64,000 nucleotides of DNA from Chlorobiaceae bacterium. Its GTDB lineage: Bacteria > Bacteroidota > Chlorobiia > Chlorobiales > Chlorobiaceae. The stretch is taken from the NCBI GenBank assembly GCA_013334565.1, contig JAAXXI010000001.1, positions 62,001 to 126,000 on the forward strand, in the 5' to 3' direction. The position numbers and the translations under genes are program-made. Numbering within the stretch: the stretch's first letter is position 1; every line of letters starts with the position of its first letter. Shown here in pieces: positions 28,866 through 37,843 of the stretch. The notes under the pieces are model-generated. The model was not told the DNA's origin. It did not search any database and worked only from the letters and a program-made list of their open reading frames with translations.

Positions 28866-29510
28866 TTATCGGTGATTCTTTTCCAGAGACTCCCTGATTT
28901 TCTTTTTCGCCCTGCTGATCAGGGTGGCAACGGTACCCTGCGGCATCTGCAGGATATCGGAGATTTCCTCGTAACTCTTTTCCTCAAAAAATTTCAGGAC
29001 AATGATGTCGCGATATTTCGCTTCGAGCCGGTTGACGGCCTCCTGAATCTCGGCGGCACTGAACTTCCGGCCATCATCCTGATGAAGGCCGGCATCATCG
29101 ACTATTGTTTCGAACAGGAAGAAATCGGTCTCTTTTTTCAGGACGAAAGGCCGGACCTTTTCCTTCCGGAAGGCACTGACAATCTCGTTATGGGCTATCC
29201 TGTAAATCCATGACGAGAATGGAAGCGACGGATCGTAATCGTTGAGATTGACATAGGTCTTGATGAATATCTCCTGCAGCAGGTCCTGAGCCGTAGAAGC
29301 ATCTTTCCAGCCCATCCGTAAAATGTACCGGAGAAGGGGAGCGTCATAACGCCTGACCAGCGCCGTAAATGACTGTTTGTCCGCGAGAGTGCGGGAAACG
29401 AGTTCCTGGTCGGGTTCCCTGTTTTTTTGGCCGTTCGATGGTTTGCCGTCGACAACCCGCAACAGTGTTGCGAAATGCAGCCAGGAAAAGTAGAATGGCA
29501 CCCTTGTCAT
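28866..29510 (-). CDS. ECF-type RNA polymerase sigma factor
   Basis: 214 residues. Region 2 includes FTALVRRYDAPLLRYILRM, DLLQEIFIKTYVNL and FSSWIYRIAHNEIVSAFRKEK. Region 4 has VNRLEAKYRDIIVLKFFEEKSYEEISDILQMPQGTVATLISRAKKKIRE, written here as its key parts only: YRDIIVLKFFEEKSYEEIS and GTVATLISRAKKKIRE. The first ~35 residues are atypical, so translation may begin later, but the ATG used lies 6 bases after the previous stop, which favours coupling. Middle gene of a three-gene unit with a DUF2127-like membrane protein and a possible anti-sigma. Signal and regulon unknown. Confidence 0.88.
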   Translation of the reverse strand: MTRVPFYFSWLHFATLLRVVDGKPSNGQKNREPDQELVSRTLADKQSFTALVRRYDAPLLRYILRMGWKDASTAQDLLQEIFIKTYVNLNDYDPSLPFSSWIYRIAHNEIVSAFRKEKVRPFVLKKETDFFLFETIVDDAGLHQDDGRKFSAAEIQEAVNRLEAKYRDIIVLKFFEEKSYEEISDILQMPQGTVATLISRAKKKIRESLEKNHR

Positions 29511-29516
29511 GAAAGG

Positions 29517-30011
29517 CTATTCGCAAGTGTTGAGGTCCCGGGCTGCTCTACGGCTGAAGCGCCCGTTACGGAAAAGCACGACGATCAGGTAAAATACGAT
29601 AACAAGGTTGAGAGCAACAAAACCGATCTTCATCCATGAAACCCCTTTTGCAAGCTCGAAAAACTCTACAGGAAGGTAACTTCCGGCACTGAACAGCGCA
29701 AACCATTCTGCCCACTTCCTGCCCGTCCAGAGACCGTATGCCTCGATGAAACGCATGGACGAATAGAGCAGGGCCAGTACCGAAAAGAAAATCAGTTTCG
29801 AATCGGTGATGTCGGCAGCGGCTGCGGCGAAAATCCTCGGAAAGTGTTTTGCGGGATTGAGGTGCATCTGGCTGACAAGCTGGTCGGCAAGGAGCTGGAC
29901 GTTCTGATGAATGAGGGAAAAGGCGGCAAGCCCGGCAAGCAGGACAAGGGCTCCTTTAGCGGCTTCGAATACGGCAACGGCTTTCAGGCCGGTTCTGACG
30001 TCATTGGGCAA
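29517..30011 (-). CDS. DUF2127-like membrane protein
   Basis: 164 residues if translation begins at the TTG at 30011 (LPNDVRTGLKAVAVFEAAKG). The frame stays open to 30260, but the upstream residues do not resemble a protein start. RTGLKAVAVFEAAKGALVLLAGLAAF, quoted here only as the core KAVAVFEAAKG, together with later helices AYGLWTGRKWAEWFAL and LNLVIVFYLIVVLF gives about four membrane segments. This matches the pattern of DUF2127 proteins. Probably cotranscribed with the sigma gene 6 bases downstream. Role unknown. Confidence 0.65.
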   Translation of the reverse strand: MPNDVRTGLKAVAVFEAAKGALVLLAGLAAFSLIHQNVQLLADQLVSQMHLNPAKHFPRIFAAAAADITDSKLIFFSVLALLYSSMRFIEAYGLWTGRKWAEWFALFSAGSYLPVEFFELAKGVSWMKIGFVALNLVIVFYLIVVLFRNGRFSRRAARDLNTCE

Positions 30012-30210
30012 GGATACAGGAAGTAACGGTTCATGGAAAGTATCCGACGGAAAGACAATCCTGATATTGTATATAATAATATAGAACCGGAGGAGTGAAA
30101 ATCCTTTTACTGCTGGAACGGGATTCAGGAAAATGGTTATGGGGCAGGATGGTCCGAAGGCCCATGCGTTCCCGGCCGTTCCGGAAAAAGCATGGACCGC
30201 CGTTCCTGTG

Positions 30211-30984
30211 TTACAATGATTCCCGGATAATTTTTTCTTTTTCCGAAAAGACTTTCGCATGCAGGAATTCCCGGTTCATCCTGGCGATATTGATGACGGA
30301 AATGCTTTTCGGGCATTCAGCTTCACAGGCGTAAGTGTTGCTGCAGCTGCCGAACCCGAGCTCGTCCATGCGTGCAACCATGCTCTGCACCCGTTTCGCC
30401 GCCTCGACCCGACCCTGGGGTAGCAGCGCGAGATGGGACACTTTCGCCCCGATAAACAGCATTGCCGCGGCATTCGAACAGGATGCGACGCAGGCCCCGC
30501 AACCGATGCAGGTTGCCGCGTCGAACGAGGAGTCCGAATCGTGTTTCGGGACGGGAATGGAGTTGGCATCGGGAACGCCGCCGGAATTGACGGAAACGAA
30601 CCCTCCTGCCTGGATGATCCTGTCGAAGGCGCTCCGGTCTACGATGAGGTCCCTGATGACCGGGAACGCACGTGCCCGCCATGGTTCGATATGGATGGTT
30701 TCGCCATCCCTGAATGAGCGCATGTGGAGCTGGCAGGTGGTAACCCCCTTGACCGGGCCGTGTGGGCGACCGTTGATATACAGGCTGCAGGTTCCGCATA
30801 TCCCCTCCCTGCAGTCATGGTCGAACGCCACCGGATCACCGCCGCTGATAATCAGCTGCTGGTTCAGGGTATCGAGCATTTCGAAAAACGAGCTGTCGGG
30901 AGAAATACCGGTTACATCGTAGGAAACCATTCCACCTTTGGCTTTCGCGTTCTTCTGTCTCCAGATCTTCAGTTTGAAGTTCAT
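30211..30984 (-). CDS. sdhB: Succinate dehydrogenase/fumarate reductase iron-sulfur subunit
   Basis: 257 residues. Carries electrons between the flavoprotein and the membrane haem subunit. [2Fe-2S] ligands in [12 protein letters not shown] (~58-69) plus a later Cys (VTTCQLH). [4Fe-4S] motif [11 protein letters not shown] (~160). [3Fe-4S] and second cluster region [15 protein letters not shown] (~216). Length and the [20 protein letters not shown] segment are of the Bacteroidetes/Chlorobi type. Last gene of sdhC-sdhA-sdhB with a 9-base gap. In an autotroph using the reductive TCA cycle the complex would run as fumarate reductase. Confidence 0.95.
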   Translation of the reverse strand: MNFKLKIWRQKNAKAKGGMVSYDVTGISPDSSFFEMLDTLNQQLIISGGDPVAFDHDCREGICGTCSLYINGRPHGPVKGVTTCQLHMRSFRDGETIHIEPWRARAFPVIRDLIVDRSAFDRIIQAGGFVSVNSGGVPDANSIPVPKHDSDSSFDAATCIGCGACVASCSNAAAMLFIGAKVSHLALLPQGRVEAAKRVQSMVARMDELGFGSCSNTYACEAECPKSISVINIARMNREFLHAKVFSEKEKIIRESL

Positions 30985-30993
30985 GATGTCCTG

Positions 30994-32934
30994 TTATTTG
31001 TAGCTCCTCTGGGAAAGCTTGATCTCTTTGAATTGAAGGTCCTCTCTGTGCATTTCAGCGGCAATGTCGCGCCCCTTGAACTCCCATGCGGCCACGAAGG
31101 CAAACTCCTTGTCGTTGCGGAGCGCTTCGCCGTCGTTGGTCTGGTACTCTTCCCTGAAATGCCCGCCGCATGACTCGCGGCGCTGAAGCGCGTCGCGGAC
31201 CATGAGCTCGCCGAGGTCGATGAAATCCGCAACCCTGCACGCTTTCTCGAGCTCGGGATTATATTCGTCCATCGCTCCGGGAATTTTTACGTCTTTCGCA
31301 TAGTCATGGCGAAGTTCGGTGAGCAGGTAGAGCGCTTCGGTAAGGCCCGCATCGTTACGCGCCATGCCGCACTGTTCCCACATGATCTTGCCGAGGCGGC
31401 GGTGGTAGTGGTCAACCGGCTCCTTGCCGCCGGCGTTCTTCAGTTTGTTCAGGCGGTCGGTGACTTCATCCGCCGCAGCCTTGAATTCCGGCAGCCCCGG
31501 ATCGATGCGGGGTGTGTGGATCTCATTGGCAAGGTAGTTGCCGATGGTGTACGGCAGCACGAAGTAACCGTCTGCAAGGCCCTGCATCAGGGCTGACGCA
31601 CCGAGGCGGTTTGCTCCGTGGTCGGAAAAATTGCACTCGCCGATTGCATAGAGTCCCGGAATGGTGGTCATCAGTTCATAGTCCACCCAAAGCCCTCCCA
31701 TGGTATAATGCACCGCAGGGTAGATCATCATCGGTTTTTCATAAGGGCTCTCGGCAACGATCTGTTCGTACATCTGGAAGAGGTTGCCGTAGAGGGCATC
31801 GATGGTATCGTGCCCTTTTCGCTTGATCGCGTCGGCAAAGTCGAGAAAAACCGCAAAACCGGTGCTGCCGACACCGAATCCGGCGTCGCACCGCTCTTTA
31901 GCAGCGCGTGACGCCACGTCGCGGGGTACCAGGTTGCCGAAGGCCGGATAACGGCGCTCAAGGTAATAATCGCGGTCCTGGTCGGGAATATCCGTTGGCT
32001 GTATCTCCCTGTTGCGCAGCCTTTCGACATCCCTCATCTTTGCCGGGACCCATATCCTTCCGTCGTTGCGGAGGCTTTCGCTCATCAGGGTGAGTTTCGA
32101 CTGGAAATCGCCATGCACGGGGATGCAGGTGGGATGGATCTGGGTAAAGGAGGGGTTCGCGAAAAACGCGCCCTTCCGGTAAGCACTCCAGGCTGGAGTG
32201 ACGTTGGAACCCATCGCGTTCGTGGAAAGGAAAAACACGTTTCCGTACCCTCCGTTGGCAAGCACCACGGTATGGGCTGCATGTCGTTCGATTTCACCGG
32301 TGACGAGATTCCTTGCAATGACCCCCCTCGCCTTGCCATCGACAACAACGATATCGAGCACGTCCCGCCGGTTGCAAAGTTCCACCTTTCCTGCCGCGAT
32401 CTGGCGGCTGAGTGCGCCGTATGCGCCGAGAAGAAGCTGCTGGCCGGTCTGCCCCCTCGCATAGAAAGTCCTCGATACCTGGGCACCACCGAACGAGCGG
32501 TTGGTGAGCAGGCCGCCGTATTCCCTTGCGAAAGGCACACCCTGGGCGACGCAAAGGTCTATGATACTGGTACTGACCTCGGCAAGGCGGTAGACGTTCG
32601 CTTCACGAGCGCGGTAGTCGCCGCCCTTGATCGTATCGTAAAACAGACGGTAAACGCTGTCGCCGTCATTCTGGTAGTTCTTCGCCGAGTTGATGCCGCC
32701 CTGTGCCGCGATGCTGTGGGCACGGCGCGGAGTATCCTGGTAACAGAACACTTTCACATTGTAGCCGAGCTCCCCGAGCGTTGCGGCAGCCGATGCTCCC
32801 GCGAGGCCGGTACCGACCACGATGATGTCAAGTTTCCTCTTGTTGTTGGGGTTTACCAGCTTGCAGCCCGATTTGTAGGCTTTCCATTTGTCAGCCAACG
32901 GTCCTTCAGGAATCCTGGCGTTGAGGAGTGTCAT
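30994..32934 (-). CDS. sdhA: Succinate dehydrogenase/fumarate reductase flavoprotein
   Basis: 646 residues. FAD-binding Rossmann motif [20 protein letters not shown] near residue 37; here only [12 protein letters not shown] is quoted as the key part. The covalent-FAD histidine lies in [17 protein letters not shown]. Substrate-site pieces [21 protein letters not shown] and [16 protein letters not shown] are present. Fits the long type-B family of Bacteroidetes, Chlorobi and delta-proteobacteria. Catalyses fumarate/succinate interconversion at the cytoplasmic face of the membrane. Follows sdhC by 56 bases. Confidence 0.95.
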   Translation of the reverse strand: MTLLNARIPEGPLADKWKAYKSGCKLVNPNNKRKLDIIVVGTGLAGASAAATLGELGYNVKVFCYQDTPRRAHSIAAQGGINSAKNYQNDGDSVYRLFYDTIKGGDYRAREANVYRLAEVSTSIIDLCVAQGVPFAREYGGLLTNRSFGGAQVSRTFYARGQTGQQLLLGAYGALSRQIAAGKVELCNRRDVLDIVVVDGKARGVIARNLVTGEIERHAAHTVVLANGGYGNVFFLSTNAMGSNVTPAWSAYRKGAFFANPSFTQIHPTCIPVHGDFQSKLTLMSESLRNDGRIWVPAKMRDVERLRNREIQPTDIPDQDRDYYLERRYPAFGNLVPRDVASRAAKERCDAGFGVGSTGFAVFLDFADAIKRKGHDTIDALYGNLFQMYEQIVAESPYEKPMMIYPAVHYTMGGLWVDYELMTTIPGLYAIGECNFSDHGANRLGASALMQGLADGYFVLPYTIGNYLANEIHTPRIDPGLPEFKAAADEVTDRLNKLKNAGGKEPVDHYHRRLGKIMWEQCGMARNDAGLTEALYLLTELRHDYAKDVKIPGAMDEYNPELEKACRVADFIDLGELMVRDALQRRESCGGHFREEYQTNDGEALRNDKEFAFVAAWEFKGRDIAAEMHREDLQFKEIKLSQRSYK

Positions 32935-32990
32935 TGAAACGGGTGATAAGGATTGTTTTCGGGTAAAAACACGGTCGTATCAGAACAGGC

Positions 32991-33650
32991 TTATCTGAAA
33001 AAATAAACGTAAATCGGCACGAGGCTGAAGCCAGCCGTCATCAATAGGGAATAAGCCGAGCCGATGAGCTTCACCGCGCCCATGTATTTGGTATGGTTCA
33101 GCCCGAGAGTCTGGAACGCCGACTGGAAGGCATGGTTGAGGTGAATACCGAGAAAGATGAAACAGATGATATAGATGGCCGAGTAGACCGGGCTCGAGAA
33201 CAGGACGAGGGTGCGGTGATAGAAATCGTGGCTCTCGATTCCAGGCGGAGGAGCAACCAGGCCGATCTTGATGAAATAGAAATCGATGAAGTGAAGGACA
33301 AGGAAGATGAAGACGATAATGCCGGTATGAAACATGTACTTGGAGAGGAGGGACGTTTCCGATCTGTTCCCAACGACGTAGGATTTTCCCCGTGCAGCGC
33401 GGTTCTGGCCGGAAACCCAGAGACCGAAAAAGATATGAATGAGAAATCCCGAAAACAGAACAATTTCGGCAACCCTTATAGCCGGGTTCGTACCCATGAA
33501 GCTTGCGGCCGCCGTGAACGTTTCTCCTCCGTCATCTCTCAGAAGCATCAGGTTGATTCCCAGATGCACGCACAGGAAGGTAACCAGGAAAAGGCCTGCC
33601 AGCGCCATAAGCACTTTTCTGGTAATGGATGAAAACAGCATAGTGTTCAC
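32991..33650 (-). CDS. sdhC: Succinate dehydrogenase/fumarate reductase cytochrome b subunit
   Basis: 219 residues with five membrane helices, the layout of type-B di-haem b558 subunits that need no SdhD. Likely haem-ligand histidines are in FLCVHLGINL, LIHIFFGLWV, FHTGIIVFIFLVLHFIDFY (here FLVLHFIDF) and HLNHAFQSAF. It anchors SdhAB and links them to menaquinone. First gene of sdhCAB. Identity comes from topology and operon position, since this subunit is poorly conserved in sequence. Confidence 0.93.
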   Translation of the reverse strand: MNTMLFSSITRKVLMALAGLFLVTFLCVHLGINLMLLRDDGGETFTAAASFMGTNPAIRVAEIVLFSGFLIHIFFGLWVSGQNRAARGKSYVVGNRSETSLLSKYMFHTGIIVFIFLVLHFIDFYFIKIGLVAPPPGIESHDFYHRTLVLFSSPVYSAIYIICFIFLGIHLNHAFQSAFQTLGLNHTKYMGAVKLIGSAYSLLMTAGFSLVPIYVYFFR

Positions 33651-33755
33651 ACATTGGTTGTTTCGATGGTAAAGAACAGGGAAGCGAACCTCCCGGGTGC
33701 CGAAATGTAATGCACCGTTCTGGAAGTTGCAATAAAAAAATTCACGTAATCCCCG

Positions 33756-34394
33756 TTACTCCGCAATCGCCACCACCCTTGCCGGAGATGCTTCAGCACC
33801 GGCAAACCTGAGAGGAAAACAGGAAAAAGAAAAGGTGAGGGTAAGGAGCGGCGAGAGGTTGTTGAGGTTCTCGATGATGACGATCCCGTTTTCCAGCAGG
33901 AGGTTATGGATGCGGTAACGTTCGTCGGACGGCGCATCGACGGAAATCATATCCACACCGATCCCTTTCAGCCCGATACCGGACAGCCACCGTGCGGCTT
34001 CGGGACTGAGTACGGGATATCCCGAGTAATAGGCCGGCTCCCCCCAGAACCTGCTCCAGCCGGAACAGAGCAGCAGGAATTCGCACGAACGTATTTCCTC
34101 CTCGAACCGGAGACAATCGTCGAGGGTGACAATATCTCCACCATCTGTTCGGACATCCATCGCATAACCTTTCCCAAAAAAACATTCCACCCCGAAATCA
34201 TCGAGGGAACGGCCACCCTCGAGCATATGCGAAGGAAAGTCTAAATGAGTTCCTGTGTGGGAGGAAAGTGTGAGGACCCTTTCGGCAAAGCCATGCCGGT
34301 CCAGTGAAAAAAGAGAGGTGATGCCGGGTGCCGGGCTTCCGGGATAGACAGGCATGCCGGGCTCGATGGTATGACTGAGATCGAAAAACCGCAT
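33756..34394 (-). CDS. Cyclase-family metal hydrolase (kynurenine formamidase-like)
   Basis: 212 residues. MRFFDLSHTIEPGMPVYPG starts the typical fold. The metal motif HTGTHLDFPSH (46-56) matches HxGTHxDxPxH of the cyclase/KynB superfamily. A later SVDAPSD and NLLLENGIVIIENLNN fit the conserved C-terminal part. Family members hydrolyse arylformamides or cyclic amides; the substrate here cannot be read from sequence. Lies 105 bases upstream of sdhC on the same strand. Confidence 0.85.
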   Translation of the reverse strand: MRFFDLSHTIEPGMPVYPGSPAPGITSLFSLDRHGFAERVLTLSSHTGTHLDFPSHMLEGGRSLDDFGVECFFGKGYAMDVRTDGGDIVTLDDCLRFEEEIRSCEFLLLCSGWSRFWGEPAYYSGYPVLSPEAARWLSGIGLKGIGVDMISVDAPSDERYRIHNLLLENGIVIIENLNNLSPLLTLTFSFSCFPLRFAGAEASPARVVAIAE

Positions 34395-34905
34395 CGCTTA
34401 CAATTTTACTGAAACGGGCCTCTTCATAGAGCTAACAATCCTCGCCTCCCATCTGTTCCATCGGGCCTGCATGCCTGAAAACAAAGCTCTCCGCTCATTT
34501 TTCCCGAAGAACCAGGTGATCGCATGCGAACAGGAGCGCCATTCTGACACAATCAACAACACAGGGCCAACTGTATCATCGCGACACAGCAAGAAAACCG
34601 GAAAATCCATTTAACTCACAATAATAAAAACATATAACAAGAATTATGGTTTTTGTTTCACTTTGACCCAGGCAGATCAGCTCCTCCCTCCCATACCATT
34701 GCCAGACAGGCAATACGGGCTAACAGCACACCATTTCCGAACTGATACAATTTGACACAATCAAATAAAGATTATAACCGTACCATCATGACACAGCACA
34801 AAACCAGCACAGGACGATTTAATCATATATAGTAATATAACTTAGAGGACACTGGCACGGCTCTTGTTGATCTACTGTCGAAACAGCAACCAACGGAGAG
34901 TCACC
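34395..34905. other. Long intergenic region with short repeated segments
   Basis: No gene was recognised in 511 bases. The 12-mer TGACACAATCAA occurs at 34545-34556 and 34753-34764. Each copy is followed within 30-40 bases by a similar block (CTGTATCATCGCGACACAGCA and CCGTACCATCATGACACAGCA, differing at few positions; quoted here only for their common GACACAGCA). The second copy lies about 140 bases upstream of the secreted peptidase gene. It could be a regulatory duplication. TATATAGTAATATAAC near 34826 is a possible promoter -10 region. Confidence 0.45.
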
Positions 34906-35547
34906 ATGAAAAACGCAACACTGAAAAACCTGGCCGCAGCAGCAGCAGTAGCAATGTCGCTTCTGACTTCCGCCTCGCTTTTCGCATCGACAGGTTTCAC
35001 CCCGGCATCGACACTCCAGGAAGCTGAACAGGCCGCAAAAAAATCCACATTCTTCATCGCCTACAACAGCAACGCTTACGGCGAAAGCATCCCTGAACAG
35101 GAAAGGCTCGACAGGCTGAACAGGATCAACAGGGAAATCATCAGGGTCTGCGATACTTACTCGATCGTTCTTCCGAAGGTTACCCGCCTCAACGTCCTCG
35201 ACAGCAACAGGGGCATGTACAACCCGACAAGGGACGAGATCGTTTTTTCGACCAACAACATGGAACGCACCCTCCGCCACGAATTCGGACATGTTATCGA
35301 TTCAAGGCTCGATATCAACAACGGTGAATGGAAAACCCTGGTCAGGACCCTCGAAACAAAGTATGATTTCGCTCCGAGCAACTATGCAAGGACCAACGAA
35401 GCGGAATACTGGGCGGAAGCCTTCGCAGCCTATACCTCTCCGAACTATGGAACGACCATCAACCGCTTCCCGGCAGAACTCGAAAGTTTCATCCAGAACG
35501 TTCTTGCAAGAATCAGCGATTCGAAGGTCCTGACCGCAGCACGCTGA
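34906..35547 (+). CDS. Small secreted zincin-type metallopeptidase (predicted)
   Basis: 213 residues from an ATG preceded by CGGAGAG, which sets the start. Signal peptide to about residue 28 (AAAAAVAMSLLTSASLFAS). The mature part has RTLRHEFGHVIDSR with HExxH-type zinc site at 125-129 and a second acidic helix EAEYWAEAFAAYTSP where E171 is a likely third ligand. This resembles small peptidases of the lethal-factor/gluzincin type. The -FAAY ending near the third ligand fits. It has its own terminator. Likely acts in the periplasm or outside the cell. Substrate unknown, and peptidase activity is inferred only from the motif. Confidence 0.75.
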   Translation: MKNATLKNLAAAAAVAMSLLTSASLFASTGFTPASTLQEAEQAAKKSTFFIAYNSNAYGESIPEQERLDRLNRINREIIRVCDTYSIVLPKVTRLNVLDSNRGMYNPTRDEIVFSTNNMERTLRHEFGHVIDSRLDINNGEWKTLVRTLETKYDFAPSNYARTNEAEYWAEAFAAYTSPNYGTTINRFPAELESFIQNVLARISDSKVLTAAR

Positions 35548-35595
35548 CAGGTTCGATAAACCGGGACGGCCAGATAGCCTCAGTGTCCCGGATAT

Positions 35596-35640
35596 AAAAC
35601 CGAAAGGCCCTTGAGTTCCGGGGCCTTTCGGTTTTTTAAG
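35596..35640 (+). terminator. Terminator of the secreted peptidase gene
   Basis: Perfect 15-base stem AAAACCGAAAGGCCC (35596-35610) / GGGCCTTTCGGTTTT (35621-35635), 10-base loop, followed by TT. It lies 49 bases past the stop. Confidence 0.9.
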
Positions 35641-35782
35641 GCTGTCCGGCATCCGGAAATTCCCTGACCACTGACAACCCTCAGTGCTGCTACAGAAAGG
35701 CCGTACAAAACAGTGGCTGGAGGGTGTGACATGAAATATTCCCGCGAATTCCCTATTTTTCATGGACAAGGAAAAAAACGCC

Positions 35783-36298
35783 ATGATGATACGCCGTTTC
35801 CCCATATCCCTGTGCGTGCTTCTGATGCTCGCCCTCGCCGCTTGCTCGACCGGAGAGTTCACGGCACCTCCTTCCGCAGGAACGGGAGGCATTTCACCCG
35901 AGGAAGCCTACCGACTCGGAAAGATCAAGAATACGCCCTATATCATCAATGGCAGGATTTACGTCCCCATGGCCTACGAGGAATCGCTCGCTTACGAGGA
36001 AACGGGAACAGCGTCCTGGTACGGGCAGGAAACCCTCGATCAGCATAACGGACAGGCAACCGCTTACGGAGAAACCTTCGATCCTTCCAGACCAAGCGCA
36101 GCCCATAAATACCTGCCGCTGCCGGCGATTGTGAAAGTCACCAATCTCGACACGAAAGCCTCCATTATCGTCAGGGTGAACGACCGGGGGCCATTTGTCG
36201 ACGACAGGGTCATCGACCTGAGCGCCGATGCGGCGAAGAAGCTCGGTTTCTATGAAAAAGGTACGGCGAGGGTGAAGCTCGAAGTGCTGTCGAGGTAG
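35783..36298 (+). CDS. rlpA: RlpA-family lipoprotein
   Basis: 171 residues from MMIRRFPISLCVLL; AAGGA lies about 10 bases upstream, and an ATG 7 codons earlier is less likely. Lipobox LAAC near residue 21. The double-psi beta-barrel domain spans GTASWYGQETLDQHNGQATAYGE (~77 onward; key part ASWYGQ and TAYGE), LPLPAIVKVTNLD, VRVNDRGPF and VIDLSADAAKKLG, with the family acidic residue in the last. RlpA proteins act on peptidoglycan at septa, and in some species are lytic transglycosylases for naked glycans. No SPOR domain is present, unlike the E. coli protein. Confidence 0.88.
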   Translation: MMIRRFPISLCVLLMLALAACSTGEFTAPPSAGTGGISPEEAYRLGKIKNTPYIINGRIYVPMAYEESLAYEETGTASWYGQETLDQHNGQATAYGETFDPSRPSAAHKYLPLPAIVKVTNLDTKASIIVRVNDRGPFVDDRVIDLSADAAKKLGFYEKGTARVKLEVLSR

Positions 36299-36395
36299 CG
36301 AAACCAACGTTATTTATCGATTGTTGCATTTCCAGCAGATTTCCGCTGCATACCGGACGCCCCGAGCGGTGTCATCCGGCCGATCATCCGCACTT

Positions 36396-36887
36396 TTACT
36401 GGATATTGAGGTCCCTTCCCCTGTAGAAATCGATATCCCCCTGGAAGAGGTACTTGCAGAACCAGGCGAACTGGCCGGTGTGGTAGCTGAAATGCTCCGA
36501 GACCTGCAGCAGGATATCATAACCGCTCCGCTCGTTGCCCTGAACGGTATAAATCGTTAAAAGATCTTCCTCGCCGAGTCCACCGATAATGACAATGCAT
36601 TGGTTGACCGCTTCCCGTAGCATGGCTTTCAGCGCATCCCGGTCAATTTCCGGCTTGAGGGAAAATTCTTTTGCCCTCTCCCGCAGGTATGGATTCCCTC
36701 CAAGCGTCCGTAACACATACTGGCTGAGGTTGCCGACAAGGTGCAGGACGAGGTTGCCCGGACTGGAGAGGTTCGGAGCAAAATCAACCCAGAGCAAATC
36801 CTCTTCGACCATGTCGATGCAGGCCGCAAGCCGTTCGGCAGTTACCTGAAGATTCCTCGTGACCGCTGTGCAGAATGGATGTGGCAT
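36396..36887 (-). CDS. DinB-superfamily protein
   Basis: 163 residues from MPHPFCTAVTRNLQVTAERL; the frame is open 13 codons upstream. Four-helix-bundle DinB-like pattern with histidines in LVLHLVGNLSQYVLR (~50) and SEHFSYHTGQFAWF (~135), which would supply the usual three-His metal site. Family members are thiol- or metal-dependent enzymes such as mycothiol or bacillithiol transferases; the specific reaction is unknown. Convergent with rlpA and at the border of an AT-rich accessory stretch. Confidence 0.75.
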   Translation of the reverse strand: MPHPFCTAVTRNLQVTAERLAACIDMVEEDLLWVDFAPNLSSPGNLVLHLVGNLSQYVLRTLGGNPYLRERAKEFSLKPEIDRDALKAMLREAVNQCIVIIGGLGEEDLLTIYTVQGNERSGYDILLQVSEHFSYHTGQFAWFCKYLFQGDIDFYRGRDLNIQ

Positions 36888-37142
36888 GGAGTTAGAACTA
36901 ATGGATATTATATGCATACAGGTCAAGGTCGGGCTACAACCTGCGCAATACGGAAATTGTTACTGATATTCATGAGCCCGAACTTACCGTATATGCTCGT
37001 TAAAGCATGTATACCTTGGGATCCGGGTTACAACCAGGCAACATCTAATCATTACTCAAAACTCTCTTCTCTGCCACGATTACGGGCACGATTGTGTGGG
37101 TCCATTGATCAAGAATCGGAAACACTCCGGAAATTCAGCTTT

Positions 37143-37391
37143 TCACACGTTCTTTACCGAATTCATCAAGCGAGGTATTGACAATTGAGTAAAATCGGGC
37201 GTTGGAAGAGGTATTGGAGATTCGATTCGTAAATCAATCATGCCATCCGGAGCATCCTGATTTCCTACGGCAATTACTGAGGACACAGGACAACCCTGAC
37301 TGCGAAGCTACGCCCCAATCAATTTCTTGACCAACTCACGCAAGTTTGCATCACCCAAGTTAGCGATGTCGTTACCGGTAACTTCAAACAT
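37143..37391 (-). pseudogene. Decayed N-terminal fragment of a large uncharacterised protein
   Basis: The minus strand reads MFEVTGNDIANLGDANLRE, then LVKKLIGA, a TAG stop, and continues in the same frame with LRSQGCPVSSVIAVGNQDA and PDGMIDLRIESP before losing similarity and stopping after 83 codons. I recall intact relatives with ...GRLCEAELRRQGLPVS-x-V-x-x-GGNQ-APDGG-D-RV at the start of very long uncharacterised proteins, so the TAG seems to replace a Glu codon. The 3' part is gone. The flanking 36888-37142 and 37392-37797 hold no recognisable gene. Recognition is from memory, so treat the family link with caution. Confidence 0.5.
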
Positions 37392-37797
37392 CTGTCCGCG
37401 TTTAATACGTTGACCCGGAAATTATAAAGTAATATAAAGCACTTGATGATTCTTTGTGCCGGAACGTATACTGATCTGGGTATAAAAAAGACGGAAGGAT
37501 TGGAGACAAATTCCAGGAAAAGCGTGAGTCGAGTTAATCGACGTGAATTTCAGAGATGCATCGACGATTCATGAGGTACTGCAAGCGTAGGAATACGCAG
37601 TGGTATTTTTTTTTAGTATTGCGCTTGTTGTTGCGTCAGACATTGCGTCAGAAGCAATCATTAAAACGCAATTAAACTATTATGCGAAAGCATTTTAAAA
37701 TAAGCCAAAACAAAACTGTCAATTTACTGTTGTCCATTTATTGAAGCAATACGACATGCCGCAGGTAGTTTGGAAAATGAACGGCAAGTCATTACTT

Positions 37798-37839
37798 TTG
37801 GTTTAAAATGTATTAATAATAATGCATTTTTTAAACCAA
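37798..37839. promoter_or_regulatory. Long palindrome, likely operator of the XRE-ImmA/PIN module
   Basis: TTGGTTTAAAATGTATTA on the left and ATAATGCATTTTTTAAACCAA on the right form a near-perfect inverted repeat of 42 bases. It ends 4 bases before the ATG of the HTH gene. It probably binds that protein's XRE domain and would mask the start region. Confidence 0.7.
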
Positions 37840-37843
37840 CACC

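Noticed and set aside
34398-34610. 70-codon minus-strand frame upstream of the cyclase gene
   Set aside because: Composition and lack of a start context suggest non-coding DNA.
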